Positions 7,732 through 15,317 of a stretch of DNA of 16,409 nucleotides are shown one piece after another. Origin of the DNA: Oscillospiraceae bacterium (GTDB lineage: Bacteria; Bacillota_A; Clostridia; Oscillospirales; Oscillospiraceae); contig JAFQPB010000041.1 of assembly GCA_017411905.1 (NCBI GenBank), forward strand, positions 1 through 16,409. The letters are read 5' to 3'. The notes under the pieces are model-generated. The model did no database searches. It was not told where the DNA came from and saw only the letters and a program-made list of their open reading frames with translations. Within the stretch, counting starts at the first letter, position 1; each line of letters starts with the position of its first letter. Position numbers and translations under genes: made by a program.

Positions 7732-8211
7732 ATGAGTTTTTGGGATAATGTCAAAAAAATTACCCAACCCTATTCCGATGAGGAATACGAAGATGATGAC
7801 TACGAGGACGGCTCCGAATACACCGAAGAGCAAGAAATTCCCCAGCCCCGCCGCAGCAGTCCTGCCAAGCAGGATTCGGGCTATTCTTCCACCCCTGCCG
7901 GCGGTTTTAACGGACAGGTTCTGAGTATGGGCTCCGGCAAGCAGGAAGTTGTGCTTTTCCACGCCAAGACCTTTGACGATGCCGCCAAGGCCGCTGACGA
8001 GCTGCGCAGAAGAAAAGCCATTATCCTCAATATGGAAAATGTTGACAAGGCCCTTACCCGCCGGGTCGTAGACTTCCTTTCCGGCAGTATCTACGCGCTG
8101 GACGGCAGCGTAAAAAAGATCGCCCAGGCTACGTATCTGTTCTGCCCCCACAATATGGACGTGGTTGGCGACTTGGAGAACGTAAACGCCGAGATGGAAA
8201 CCTACAATTAA
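7732..8211 (+). CDS. sepF: Cell division protein SepF
   Basis: This is a 159-residue protein. SepF anchors FtsZ to the membrane and helps build the division septum in Gram-positive bacteria and others lacking FtsA/ZipA-type anchors. The N-terminus MSFWDNVKKITQP fits the short amphipathic membrane anchor. Residues 17-65 are an acidic and low-complexity linker (EEYEDDDYEDGSEY). The conserved core from about residue 68 reads VVLFHAKTFDDAAKAADELRRRKAIILNMENVDKALTRRVVDFLSGSIYALDG, with the glycine-rich FLSGSIYALDG typical of the FtsZ-binding dimer core. GGGAGGAT precedes the start ATG. It is 23 bases after yggS and 12 bases before divIVA. Confidence 0.95.
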   Translation: MSFWDNVKKITQPYSDEEYEDDDYEDGSEYTEEQEIPQPRRSSPAKQDSGYSSTPAGGFNGQVLSMGSGKQEVVLFHAKTFDDAAKAADELRRRKAIILNMENVDKALTRRVVDFLSGSIYALDGSVKKIAQATYLFCPHNMDVVGDLENVNAEMETYN

Positions 8212-8223
8212 GAGAGGCGCGCT

Positions 8224-8865
8224 ATGTTTACACCTGAACAACTTACTTCCCTCTCTTTTGCCAAGAAATTTGGCGGTGGTTACAACCCCGAGGACGTAGA
8301 TAAGGTTTTTGGCCCCTTGGTGGCAGACTATACCACCCTCTACAACGAAAATCTCTCTATGCGCAGCAAGATGAAGGTGCTGGTAGCCAAGCTGGAGGAA
8401 TACCGCAGCGTAGAAGACAGTATGAAGGAAGCCATTCTCAACACCCAAAAATCCTGCGATGCAAAGATCGCAGAGACTAAGGTGCAGTGTGCCGGAATGA
8501 TCCGGGACGCACAGGCTGCCGCAAGAGAAGCCGACCGAAAGATCGCCGCAGAGGAAGCCCGGGTAGAGGATGCCCGCCAACTTGCCGCCCGGCAGATCGC
8601 CGACCTGCGCAGCCAGCTTGAAAGCTGCACACGGCTGCTGACTGAAATTCAGAACCAGCACCGTCCTGTCGGCCCTGTAGTGCCCCCTTCTGCAGAAAGC
8701 ACCGATAAGGTGGCCGACGAGATTTCCGCCAGCTTAGAGGCCTTGGTCGGCACAACGATCGAGCAAAAGCCCCGCAGCCCCTTGGCGCAATTTGCTGACG
8801 ATCCCAGTGCAGATATGTTTGCCAACCTGCAATTCGGAAAGAATTACGACCCCAACAAGCGATAA
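8224..8865 (+). CDS. divIVA: DivIVA-domain cell division/polarity protein
   Basis: This is a 213-residue protein with an N-terminal DivIVA domain (FTPEQLTSLSFAKKFGGGYNPEDVDKVF). It is followed by a long coiled coil (about residues 30-145, rich in Ala, Glu, Lys and Arg). The family senses membrane curvature at septa and poles; in B. subtilis the phenylalanine and a basic residue in the N-terminal loop insert into the membrane, and FAKKFGGGY is the matching loop here. The tail (about 146-213) is low-complexity, ending near FGKNYDPNKR. GAGAGG lies just before the ATG. No terminator lies directly after it; the next is the T-box attenuator at 9074, so divIVA transcripts may run into the T-box leader. 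Confidence 0.9.
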   Translation: MFTPEQLTSLSFAKKFGGGYNPEDVDKVFGPLVADYTTLYNENLSMRSKMKVLVAKLEEYRSVEDSMKEAILNTQKSCDAKIAETKVQCAGMIRDAQAAAREADRKIAAEEARVEDARQLAARQIADLRSQLESCTRLLTEIQNQHRPVGPVVPPSAESTDKVADEISASLEALVGTTIEQKPRSPLAQFADDPSADMFANLQFGKNYDPNKR

Positions 8866-8889
8866 ATATTTGATGCATTGAAAAGGACA

Positions 8890-9113
8890 GGTGTCCCCCA
8901 CTCCCCGCTTTCAGAGAGCTGCCATTTGGTGTGAGGCAGCAGCATAGTGGCTGACATATCCCCTTTGAGCAGCATACCGAACTCTTTTGGATAGTAGGCT
9001 ATGCCGGTGGCACCCGATACCGTGCGTGTGAGTGCCGGGCAACCGGAAAAAGAGTGGTACCGCAGAGGTCACAATGCCTTTGTCTCTAATAAGAGACAAA
9101 GGCATTTTTATTT
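8890..9113 (+). promoter_or_regulatory. T-box leader, tRNA-Ile responsive (transcription attenuation)
   Basis: The hallmark T-box AGAGTGGTACCGCAG is at 9051-9065. Its TGGT would pair with the ACCA end of an uncharged tRNA whose discriminator base is A, as in tRNA-Ile. Upstream are Stem I features: AGAGAG near 8912, a TTGGTGTGA apical loop between GCTGCC and GGCAGC arms, and the conserved GAGC at 8967-8970. The specifier is most likely ATC (Ile) at 8958-8960, placed as usual a few bases before GAGC. A terminator follows at 9074-9113. Uncharged tRNA-Ile should favour the antiterminator and allow transcription into the unknown gene (9163) and ileS. I see no convincing promoter between the divIVA stop and Stem I. 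Existence of the T-box is near certain; the specifier is an assignment by alignment to known ileS leaders. Confidence 0.92.
9074..9113 (+). terminator. T-box intrinsic terminator
   Basis: A perfect 14-pair stem (9074-9087 with 9092-9105) has a four-base loop and is followed by TTTTATTT. It begins 9 bases after the T-box sequence, as needed for mutually exclusive antiterminator and terminator folds. It would also end read-through from divIVA when tRNA-Ile is charged. Confidence 0.92.
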
Positions 9114-9162
9114 CGCGAAACAAACAACCCTTAGTATGAAAATCAAACATAAGGAGCGTTTT

Positions 9163-10089
9163 ATGGCCATTAAATTTGATACCGAAAAAAGCAAAGAAGC
9201 CTTTTCTGGCTTCCTAAAAAAGACCTCTGAGGTTAGCAGAAGCGTAGCCGACAGTGTACAAAAGGGTGCATCAGAGCTATCAGAAAAAGTAAAGGAAGAC
9301 AGCTATCAACGCAGGCTTAAGAAATATAACCCTCTGTTTGCAGAGGAATACAACAGCGTTGATTTTCATTTACCAAAGCTGATCGTCATTACCGACGCTA
9401 TCTCCCGGCAGCAGGTTGATGTATGCGAGGGCGCGCTCGGCTGGCGAGACCGAGAAAGCGATACCGAAGTCTTATGTCTGTATAACGATTCTTTGAACTT
9501 GGGAAATATCGAGTTTTTCCCAAGTGCCGTATGTAATGCAGCTTATTATGTGGACACTTTCAATCCTAACCGTTATATTCGTGTGGATTGTATTTTTGAA
9601 AAAGCCCACGACGAGCGTTTGGCAGAACTGAAAAACATAGCGTATATGTTGGGTGCAAAAAGCTGTACTATCGAAATTACAGAAGAACAGTTTGAACGCA
9701 CCACCGCCTCCAAAAGCGCCGGGGTGAATATATCAAAAATTATGGGTGCAAAAACGGAGCAAGCAGCAACCGCAGAAACAACCAACATAAGAAGCAGCAA
9801 GATTTCTGCAGTTTTTGAAGGCAGCCCCACCCCTCGCCGCCCAGAACTAAAATGGTTCGCACAAGACGATACCATTAAGAAACTAATTGAAATGCGCTGC
9901 AAGAAAACCAATAAGTTAAATTTAGAAACTCTGCAACTATATGGCGCAACCTCAGCTACTATGACCCGAAAAGCAGCTACTTCCATTGACAGCGTACTTA
10001 GTAAGCTGAAATTAGCTGGAAATCTCTCTATGCAATCCAATGCGCAGTGCGAACATTCGAGAAAAATCATTTTCTCTGTAGAATTTTAA
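9163..10089 (+). CDS. Unrecognised 308-residue protein between the ileS T-box and ileS
   Basis: I do not recognise this gene. The protein starts with a charged, probably helical region (about 1-55: MAIKFDTEKSKEAF to SYQRRLKKYNPLF). A mixed alpha/beta-looking core of about 120 residues follows (LPKLIVITDAISRQ, VDVCEGALGWRDRESD, AAYYVDTFNPNRYIRVDCIFEKAHDERLAEL). Then come a Ser/Thr/Ala-rich linker (about 190-235) and a C-terminal Lys-rich segment that could be a small helical domain. No signal peptide or membrane segment is evident, so it is probably cytosolic. AAGGAG lies 9 bases before ATG 9163; the frame is open further upstream, but that part is the T-box. Its codon use (AAA, GAA, TTA) looks more AT-rich than that of ileS or divIVA. 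It lies behind the T-box terminator and 18 bases before ileS, so it should share control by tRNA-Ile charging. Confidence 0.85.
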   Translation: MAIKFDTEKSKEAFSGFLKKTSEVSRSVADSVQKGASELSEKVKEDSYQRRLKKYNPLFAEEYNSVDFHLPKLIVITDAISRQQVDVCEGALGWRDRESDTEVLCLYNDSLNLGNIEFFPSAVCNAAYYVDTFNPNRYIRVDCIFEKAHDERLAELKNIAYMLGAKSCTIEITEEQFERTTASKSAGVNISKIMGAKTEQAATAETTNIRSSKISAVFEGSPTPRRPELKWFAQDDTIKKLIEMRCKKTNKLNLETLQLYGATSATMTRKAATSIDSVLSKLKLAGNLSMQSNAQCEHSRKIIFSVEF

Positions 10090-10107
10090 CACGGAGGTAA
10101 ACATCCA

Positions 10108-12894
10108 ATGGAATACAAAAATACGATCATCACCCCGAAAACTGACTTTCCTATGAAGGCGGGTCTGCCCCAGCGGGAGCCTGCAATGCTGGCGCGTTGG
10201 GAGGAAACCAAACTCTATGATGCCCTGCTGGAAAAGAATAAGGATCTGCCCCCCTTTATTCTCCACGACGGCCCTCCCTTTTCTAACGGTTATATTCATA
10301 TGGGTCACGCGCTCAATAAGTGCCTGAAGGACTTTATTGTCCGCAGTCACGCAATGATGGGCTTCTACACCCCCTATGTCCCCGGCTGGGACAACCACGG
10401 TCTTCCCATCGAGCGCGCCATCGAAAATTCCAAGAAAAAGCTCAACAAGGATATGTCCGTCCCCGAGTTCCGCAAAGCCTGCGAGGACTTTGCCGAAGAC
10501 TTTATCCAAAAGCAGATGGGCGGCTTTAAGCGTTTAGGCGTTGTAGGCGACTGGGAAAATCCCTACCGCACGATGGACAAGCATTTCGAAGCCCAAGAGG
10601 TCAAGGTCTTTGGCCGGATGTTCGACAAGGGCTATATCTATAAGGGTCTCAAGCCCGTTACTTGGTGCCCCTTCTGCGCCACCGCTGTGGCAGAAGCCGA
10701 CATTGAGTATAAAGACGATCCCTGTACCTCCGTCTATGTAAAATTCGCCTTGAAGGATGACCTCGGCAAGCTGCCCGGCGTGGAAAATGCCTACTTTGTC
10801 ATTTGGACAACTACCATTTGGACACTGCCCGGCAATATGGCCATCTGCCTCCATCCCCGGGACAGCTACGTGCTGGTTCGGCCTGACTACAGCGATGAAA
10901 TCTTCATTGTGGCAGAGGCTCTGTGCGAGAAAGTTATGGGTATGGGCGGCTATACCAGCTATCAGATTCTGGCCACTTATCCCGGTGTATTCTTTGAGAA
11001 TATGCTGGCGCAGCATCCCTTCTTAGATAAGACAAGCCGCCTTGTTTGGGCTGAGTACGTCACGATGGACTCCGGTACCGGCTGTGTCCACACCGCCCCC
11101 GGCTTCGGCGCAGACGACTATCAGACCTGTATGCGCTACGGTATGGACTTGGTGGTTCCCGTGGACGATTACGGCCGCCATACCGATTATGCCGGTAAGT
11201 ACGCCGGTCTTAAAACCGAGGAAAGTAATCCTATTATCCTTGCGGATATGAAGGAAAGCGGTGCCCTGTTCGCTTCCGAAGAGATCGTCCACTCCTACCC
11301 CCACCACGACCGCTGCAAGAAGCCCGTCATCTTCCGGGCTACCCCCCAGTGGTTCTGCTCTGTGGAATCCTTTAAGGATCAGGCGATCAAGGCCATTGAG
11401 GATGTAAAGTGGTTCCCCGCGTGGGGTGAGGACCGTATGATCTCCATGATCCGCGAACGCGCAGACTGGTGTATCTCCCGTCAGCGCCGGTGGGGTCTGC
11501 CTATCCCCGTATTCTACTGTCAGGATTGCGGCAAGCCCGTCTCTACTCCCGACTCCATTGCAAAGATCTCTGCCCTCTTTGACGAGTATGGCTCCAATGC
11601 TTGGTTTGAAAAGGAAGCGATGGAGCTTGTTCCCGAAAACTTCACCTGTCCCCACTGTGGCGGCAAGACCTTCGACAAAGAAACCGACACGCTGGACTGC
11701 TGGTTTGACTCCGGCTCTACCCACTATTCCTCTCTGATGCACCGCACTCCTGAGCTGTGGCCCGCAGATGTATATTTAGAGGGCGCGGATCAGTACCGTG
11801 GCTGGTTCCAGTCCAGTCTTCTGACCTCCGTCGGCGCGCTGGATCAGGGCGCACCCTTTAAGCAGGTGCTGACCCACGGCTGGGTCGTTGACGGTCAGGG
11901 GCGCGCAATGCACAAGAGCCTTGGCAACGGTGTTGACCCTGCTGACCTTATCAAGGACTTCGGCGCAGACATCGTCCGTCTGTGGGCGGCCTCCTCTGAC
12001 TACCACGCAGATGTCCGCTGCTCCAAGGAGATCTTTAAGCAGATCGCCCAGAACTACCTGAAGTTCCGCAATACCGCCCGCTACTGCTTGGGTAACTTGG
12101 ACGGCTTCGACCCCAATAACCTCGTTTCTCCCGCAGATATGGAAGGGCTGGACAAGTGGGCACTGACAAAGCTGGATTCCTTAGTTAAGGACTGCCGCAA
12201 GGCTTACGATGGCTACGAGTTCCACGCCATCACCCACGACATTAACGACTTCTGCGTGGTCGAGCTTTCTTCCTTCTACCTCGACATTATCAAGGATCGC
12301 CTGTACTGCGAGGAAAAGGACGGCCTGCGCCGCCGCAGCGCACAGACCGCCCTGTATCTCATCGTAGATGCACTCTCTAAGCTATTCGCTCCCATCCTCG
12401 CCTACACCTGTGACGAGATTTGGCAGGCTATGCCCCATAGCAGCAGCGACGACAAGCGCAACGTGCTGCTCAACCAAATGCCTGAGAATTTCGACGCTTA
12501 TGCGCTGGATGAAGCCACAATGGCCAAGTGGGAGACCGTTATGAAGCTCCGTCAGGATGTCAACGGTGTTCTGGAAAAAGCAAGAGCCGATAAGCGGATC
12601 GGCAAAGCGCTTGAAGCAAGAGTGACCTTGCAGACAAGTGACGAATCTATCAAGGCCGCCTGCGAAAACCTGAATCTTGCCGAAATTTGCATCGTCTCCG
12701 CCTGCGACTGGGCAGAAGCTGACGAAGGTGCCGAAATCGCACAGGGTGTGAATTTCCCTGCCCTCACCGTCGGTGTGAGTGAAGCCAAGGGCGAAAAGTG
12801 CCCCCGCTGCTGGATGCACTCCACGGATGCAAACACCGAGGGTCTGTGCCCCCGCTGCGCCGCCGTCATCGCCAAGATGGACTTGGATATGTAA
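10108..12894 (+). CDS. ileS: Isoleucyl-tRNA synthetase
   Basis: This is a 928-residue class I synthetase that charges tRNA-Ile and edits mischarged valine. The ATP-binding HIGH motif is HMGH (residues 64-67) in SNGYIHMGHALNK. The KMSKS motif appears as AMHKS (600-604) followed by LGNGVDPADLI. A Trp/Thr-rich stretch (VIWTTTIWTLPGNMAI) marks the start of the CP1 editing domain. The C-terminal zinc finger has C898-x2-C901 and C914-x2-C917. All these fit the bacterial-type IleS rather than the eukaryotic-like, mupirocin-insensitive type. GGAGGT precedes the ATG. Only 18 bases separate it from the upstream unknown gene, leaving no room for another leader, so its T-box control must pass through that gene. 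Confidence 0.98.
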   Translation: MEYKNTIITPKTDFPMKAGLPQREPAMLARWEETKLYDALLEKNKDLPPFILHDGPPFSNGYIHMGHALNKCLKDFIVRSHAMMGFYTPYVPGWDNHGLPIERAIENSKKKLNKDMSVPEFRKACEDFAEDFIQKQMGGFKRLGVVGDWENPYRTMDKHFEAQEVKVFGRMFDKGYIYKGLKPVTWCPFCATAVAEADIEYKDDPCTSVYVKFALKDDLGKLPGVENAYFVIWTTTIWTLPGNMAICLHPRDSYVLVRPDYSDEIFIVAEALCEKVMGMGGYTSYQILATYPGVFFENMLAQHPFLDKTSRLVWAEYVTMDSGTGCVHTAPGFGADDYQTCMRYGMDLVVPVDDYGRHTDYAGKYAGLKTEESNPIILADMKESGALFASEEIVHSYPHHDRCKKPVIFRATPQWFCSVESFKDQAIKAIEDVKWFPAWGEDRMISMIRERADWCISRQRRWGLPIPVFYCQDCGKPVSTPDSIAKISALFDEYGSNAWFEKEAMELVPENFTCPHCGGKTFDKETDTLDCWFDSGSTHYSSLMHRTPELWPADVYLEGADQYRGWFQSSLLTSVGALDQGAPFKQVLTHGWVVDGQGRAMHKSLGNGVDPADLIKDFGADIVRLWAASSDYHADVRCSKEIFKQIAQNYLKFRNTARYCLGNLDGFDPNNLVSPADMEGLDKWALTKLDSLVKDCRKAYDGYEFHAITHDINDFCVVELSSFYLDIIKDRLYCEEKDGLRRRSAQTALYLIVDALSKLFAPILAYTCDEIWQAMPHSSSDDKRNVLLNQMPENFDAYALDEATMAKWETVMKLRQDVNGVLEKARADKRIGKALEARVTLQTSDESIKAACENLNLAEICIVSACDWAEADEGAEIAQGVNFPALTVGVSEAKGEKCPRCWMHSTDANTEGLCPRCAAVIAKMDLDM

Positions 12895-12905
12895 ACGCAA
12901 AAACT

Positions 12906-12931
12906 CAGGGATGCCGAAATCGGCATCCCTG
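12906..12931. terminator. Bidirectional terminator between convergent ileS and AEC permease genes
   Basis: CAGGGATGCCG and CGGCATCCCTG form a perfect 11-pair stem with a four-base loop. On the minus strand it is followed by AGTTTTTG, a good T-run for the permease. On the plus strand AAAATTTTA follows, a weaker one for ileS. It sits between two convergent stop codons. Confidence 0.85.
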
Positions 12932-12937
12932 AAAATT

Positions 12938-13882
12938 TTATAGGATAAATGCAGTTAAAAGCGCATACATAATAGGAATGGTAATGACACAAACCGTATG
13001 GGAAATGGTGGCCATAGATACGCCCGTGGAGGGATCGCCGCCATATGCCGCCGGAAAAACAACCGTATTTAGTCCCAACGGTGTGCCGAAAGCAAAGAAG
13101 CACATAGTAAGTGCCGTGTTGTTCGCGCCCAAAAGCTTCAGTATTACAACAAACAGCGCAGGAAGAATAAACAGCCTTAATACCGATGCGATATAAACCT
13201 TCTTATCGCTCAGCAGCTTTTTAATGGGATACTGTCCAATTAAAAATCCTGTCAGCACCATAGCTATAGGCCCCATACAGCCCCCCAAGCCGGAGAGCGT
13301 ACTGTTCACAAACGCAGGCAAATATTTACTTACCCCGGTCAATCCCAATGTGGCACCAATTGCTAAAGCGAACACAGAAGGATTCAGCAGATTTTTAAGC
13401 AGGCTCTGTTTCCCCTCCCCCCTGGGAATGAGGCTGGCAATTCCCCATGTGTATACAGCAATATTCAGAGGAAGCGCAAAGAGCATATACTCGTACAGCG
13501 CAGCCTCTCCAAAAATTGCCGGAACAATGGCATTTCCCATAAAACCGAAATTGCCGAAGGTCAGGGCATAGCGATAAACATTGCGGTTGTAGCCCTTGCC
13601 GGTAAAAAGGGGTGCCAACGCGAAGGCAATGCCAATGGCAATGGCCAAAATCAGCGCGCAAAACAAAATAAGTGAATACTGTTCGGACAAGGATTCCACC
13701 GTGCAGTACTTACTAAAAGTGCCGATCGTCAGTGCCGGCGCAAGAACATTGGCCTCCAATTTAGAAAGCACCGATGCAGTATTGTCCGGGCATATTTTTT
13801 TCTTATTCAGAATAAAGCCGATGACCATACACGCAAACATCATCAGCATCGGAGAAAGGGAGCTTAAAAATACGGTAGCCAT
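12938..13882 (-). CDS. AEC (auxin efflux carrier) family permease
   Basis: This is a 314-residue integral membrane protein with about ten hydrophobic segments, the size and layout of the AEC/PIN-like membrane transport family (PF03547). Typical elements are the N-terminal MLMMFACMVIGFILNKK, then LEANVLAPALTIGTF, FGNFGFMGNAIVPAIFG and the C-terminal FGTPLGLNTVVFPAAYGGD, which correspond to the two symmetric half-repeats with proline-broken helices. Bacterial members export or import organic acids such as malate; the substrate here cannot be told. ATG 13882 has AGAGG at a suitable distance, so I prefer it to the in-frame TTG at 13903, which would add seven residues (MRKEAHP). The gene has its own promoter and terminator. 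Confidence 0.9.
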   Translation of the reverse strand: MATVFLSSLSPMLMMFACMVIGFILNKKKICPDNTASVLSKLEANVLAPALTIGTFSKYCTVESLSEQYSLILFCALILAIAIGIAFALAPLFTGKGYNRNVYRYALTFGNFGFMGNAIVPAIFGEAALYEYMLFALPLNIAVYTWGIASLIPRGEGKQSLLKNLLNPSVFALAIGATLGLTGVSKYLPAFVNSTLSGLGGCMGPIAMVLTGFLIGQYPIKKLLSDKKVYIASVLRLFILPALFVVILKLLGANNTALTMCFFAFGTPLGLNTVVFPAAYGGDPSTGVSMATISHTVCVITIPIMYALLTAFIL

Positions 13883-13914
13883 AGGATGCGCCTCTTTTCG
13901 CAAAAGTCTTTCCC

Positions 13915-13943
13915 ATTATAGCACACATTTCAAAAAAGTCCAG
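13915..13943 (-). promoter_or_regulatory. Promoter of the AEC permease gene
   Basis: On the minus strand, a perfect -10 TATAAT (13920-13915) is preceded after 17 bases by TGGACT (13943-13938), a 4 of 6 match to the -35 box. The -35 lies in the 3' arm of the upstream gene's terminator hairpin. The -10 is about 33 bases before the permease ATG. Confidence 0.7.
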
Positions 13944-13972
13944 TCTGCGAAATACTGCAGACCGGACTTTTT
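13930..13972 (-). terminator. Terminator of the flavoprotein gene
   Basis: On the minus strand, the arms AGTCCGGTCTGC and GCAGACTGGACT pair with one mismatch around an eight-base loop and are followed by TTTTTTG. A-rich sequence precedes the stem, so the helix can be longer and could also act on the plus strand. It begins directly after the flavoprotein TAA. Confidence 0.88.
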
Positions 13973-15316
13973 TTATTTTTTATCCATTTCCTTAAATAGT
14001 TTCTCATAGGGCATCAGCATGCCCTCGTTCATCTTGTTGCCCATTTTCGCTTTGATCTTCTCGTTTGCAAGAAGGGCACCCACTAAGTACATTTTGACCA
14101 TCATTCCCCGCTTTTTCTGGGGGAAATCGTACTGCCCATGGGCTTTATAGAACTTATGGTCTGCCCGCATCATACCCTGCATTAACCAGATAAGGTCGCG
14201 GAAAATCTTCATACCGCCCACACCGTAAAAATTCTGGGGCGGTACATACTTGTGTTCCAGCGCATAAGAAAGGGTCTGAGCCAAGCGGTCGATCTCCCCG
14301 TCCGGGTCAAATTCATCTGTAGCTACGCCTGCAAGGAAGTTGGTTCCCACCTGCGCTCGGGCTTCGATGATGGTCTGCAAATTAAACTCCCGGCTCAGAT
14401 CACCGCTGACAAGATAGCCCACCGGCATACCGATGGTCACAGTGCGGTGTCCGTTGCAGAAATTCCGGTCGTCATACATCTTAAAGAGCGCGCCCATAGA
14501 GTGATCCTTGACGGCAAAGGCATAAACGATCGCCTGCGCTGTCTGAATTTCATTGCGGAGATATTCATCAAAGCCATCCTTGTGGACGCATTTGCCTGAC
14601 ACCGCGCAGCTAAAGCAGCCTAAGCAGCCGCCGTTAAAGGGATACTCCCGGAGATTGATAATGCGGGTTTTTCTCGGGAATTTCGCCCGAAAACGGTCAA
14701 TCATTGCAGAAATCTGGGTATCTTTCTCTCCTAAATCCGCAAGAATAACCACATCGCCGGTCTTTTCTTTGTCGCATACCACAGGGGAAACCGGCTTTTT
14801 CGCATAGGTGGTCGGCAGGACGGAGGGATTTTCAAAGCGGTCGTTTTCTACGCTCCAGCAGAGGAAGTCGAAGAAATCCCGTGCCTCTTTTTGCCCTTTA
14901 TCGGTCAGTAAATCGTCCATATCCGCCGATAAACCCCGGATAAACTTCAGTCCTAAATCCGCGCAGTTGTCCTGCACATAGCGGTGAGCCGTTACATCGT
15001 AGAAATGCTTGGAGGTGGTGATCTGTGTGGCATACTTTGCAGACAGCTCCATCTTCTCCTTTTTCAGCAGCTCGATAAATTTATGAAGCTGGCAGGGCGC
15101 AATGAAGGTATAGACCGGGTAGGAAAACAGCAGCACATCCGCCCTTTCGATGGCCTCCCGGGCAGGTGTAAAGTCCTTTTCCAAGCTCTTAGTCTTTTGT
15201 CCGACATTCAAGACCTCGAATCTGTGCTTCGGATAGACCTTTTCCAAATACCGGGTGGTTTGCAGTGTGATGCTGTATTTTCCCTTGGGAGAGCCGTTGA
15301 GAATAAGAATTTTCAT
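13973..15316 (-). CDS. Double flavodoxin-fold NAD(P)H-dependent oxidoreductase with Fe-S cysteine motif
   Basis: This is a 447-residue protein made of two flavodoxin-like units. The first (about 1-165) starts MKILILNGSPKGKYSIT, a classic FMN-phosphate loop of NAD(P)H-dependent FMN reductases, and includes ADVLLFSYPVYTFIAPCQL. The second (about 185-320) starts GDVVILADLGEKDTQISAMI and carries C231-x2-C234-x2-C237-x5-C243 in NGGCLGCFSCAVSGKC. This resembles the 4Fe-4S motif of iron-sulfur flavoproteins such as archaeal Isf. The C-terminal 120 residues are basic and helical with no assignment. Electron transfer between flavin and Fe-S cluster is inferred; the substrate is unknown. ATG 15316 is preferred over 15328 because the fold starts there. 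It begins one base after the stop of the aldo/keto reductase, so the two are translated as a pair. Confidence 0.85.
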   Translation of the reverse strand: MKILILNGSPKGKYSITLQTTRYLEKVYPKHRFEVLNVGQKTKSLEKDFTPAREAIERADVLLFSYPVYTFIAPCQLHKFIELLKKEKMELSAKYATQITTSKHFYDVTAHRYVQDNCADLGLKFIRGLSADMDDLLTDKGQKEARDFFDFLCWSVENDRFENPSVLPTTYAKKPVSPVVCDKEKTGDVVILADLGEKDTQISAMIDRFRAKFPRKTRIINLREYPFNGGCLGCFSCAVSGKCVHKDGFDEYLRNEIQTAQAIVYAFAVKDHSMGALFKMYDDRNFCNGHRTVTIGMPVGYLVSGDLSREFNLQTIIEARAQVGTNFLAGVATDEFDPDGEIDRLAQTLSYALEHKYVPPQNFYGVGGMKIFRDLIWLMQGMMRADHKFYKAHGQYDFPQKKRGMMVKMYLVGALLANEKIKAKMGNKMNEGMLMPYEKLFKEMDKK

Positions 15317-15317
15317 A

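Noticed and set aside
7687..8661. Long open frame on the minus strand (324 codons) opposite sepF and divIVA
   Set aside because: It is antisense to two well-recognised genes, its translation resembles no family, and such shadows are expected opposite codon-biased genes of this composition.
12978..13571. Plus-strand open frames downstream of ileS (72 and 115 codons)
   Set aside because: They are antisense to the AEC permease, whose minus-strand frame is full length with its own promoter, ribosome site and terminator.
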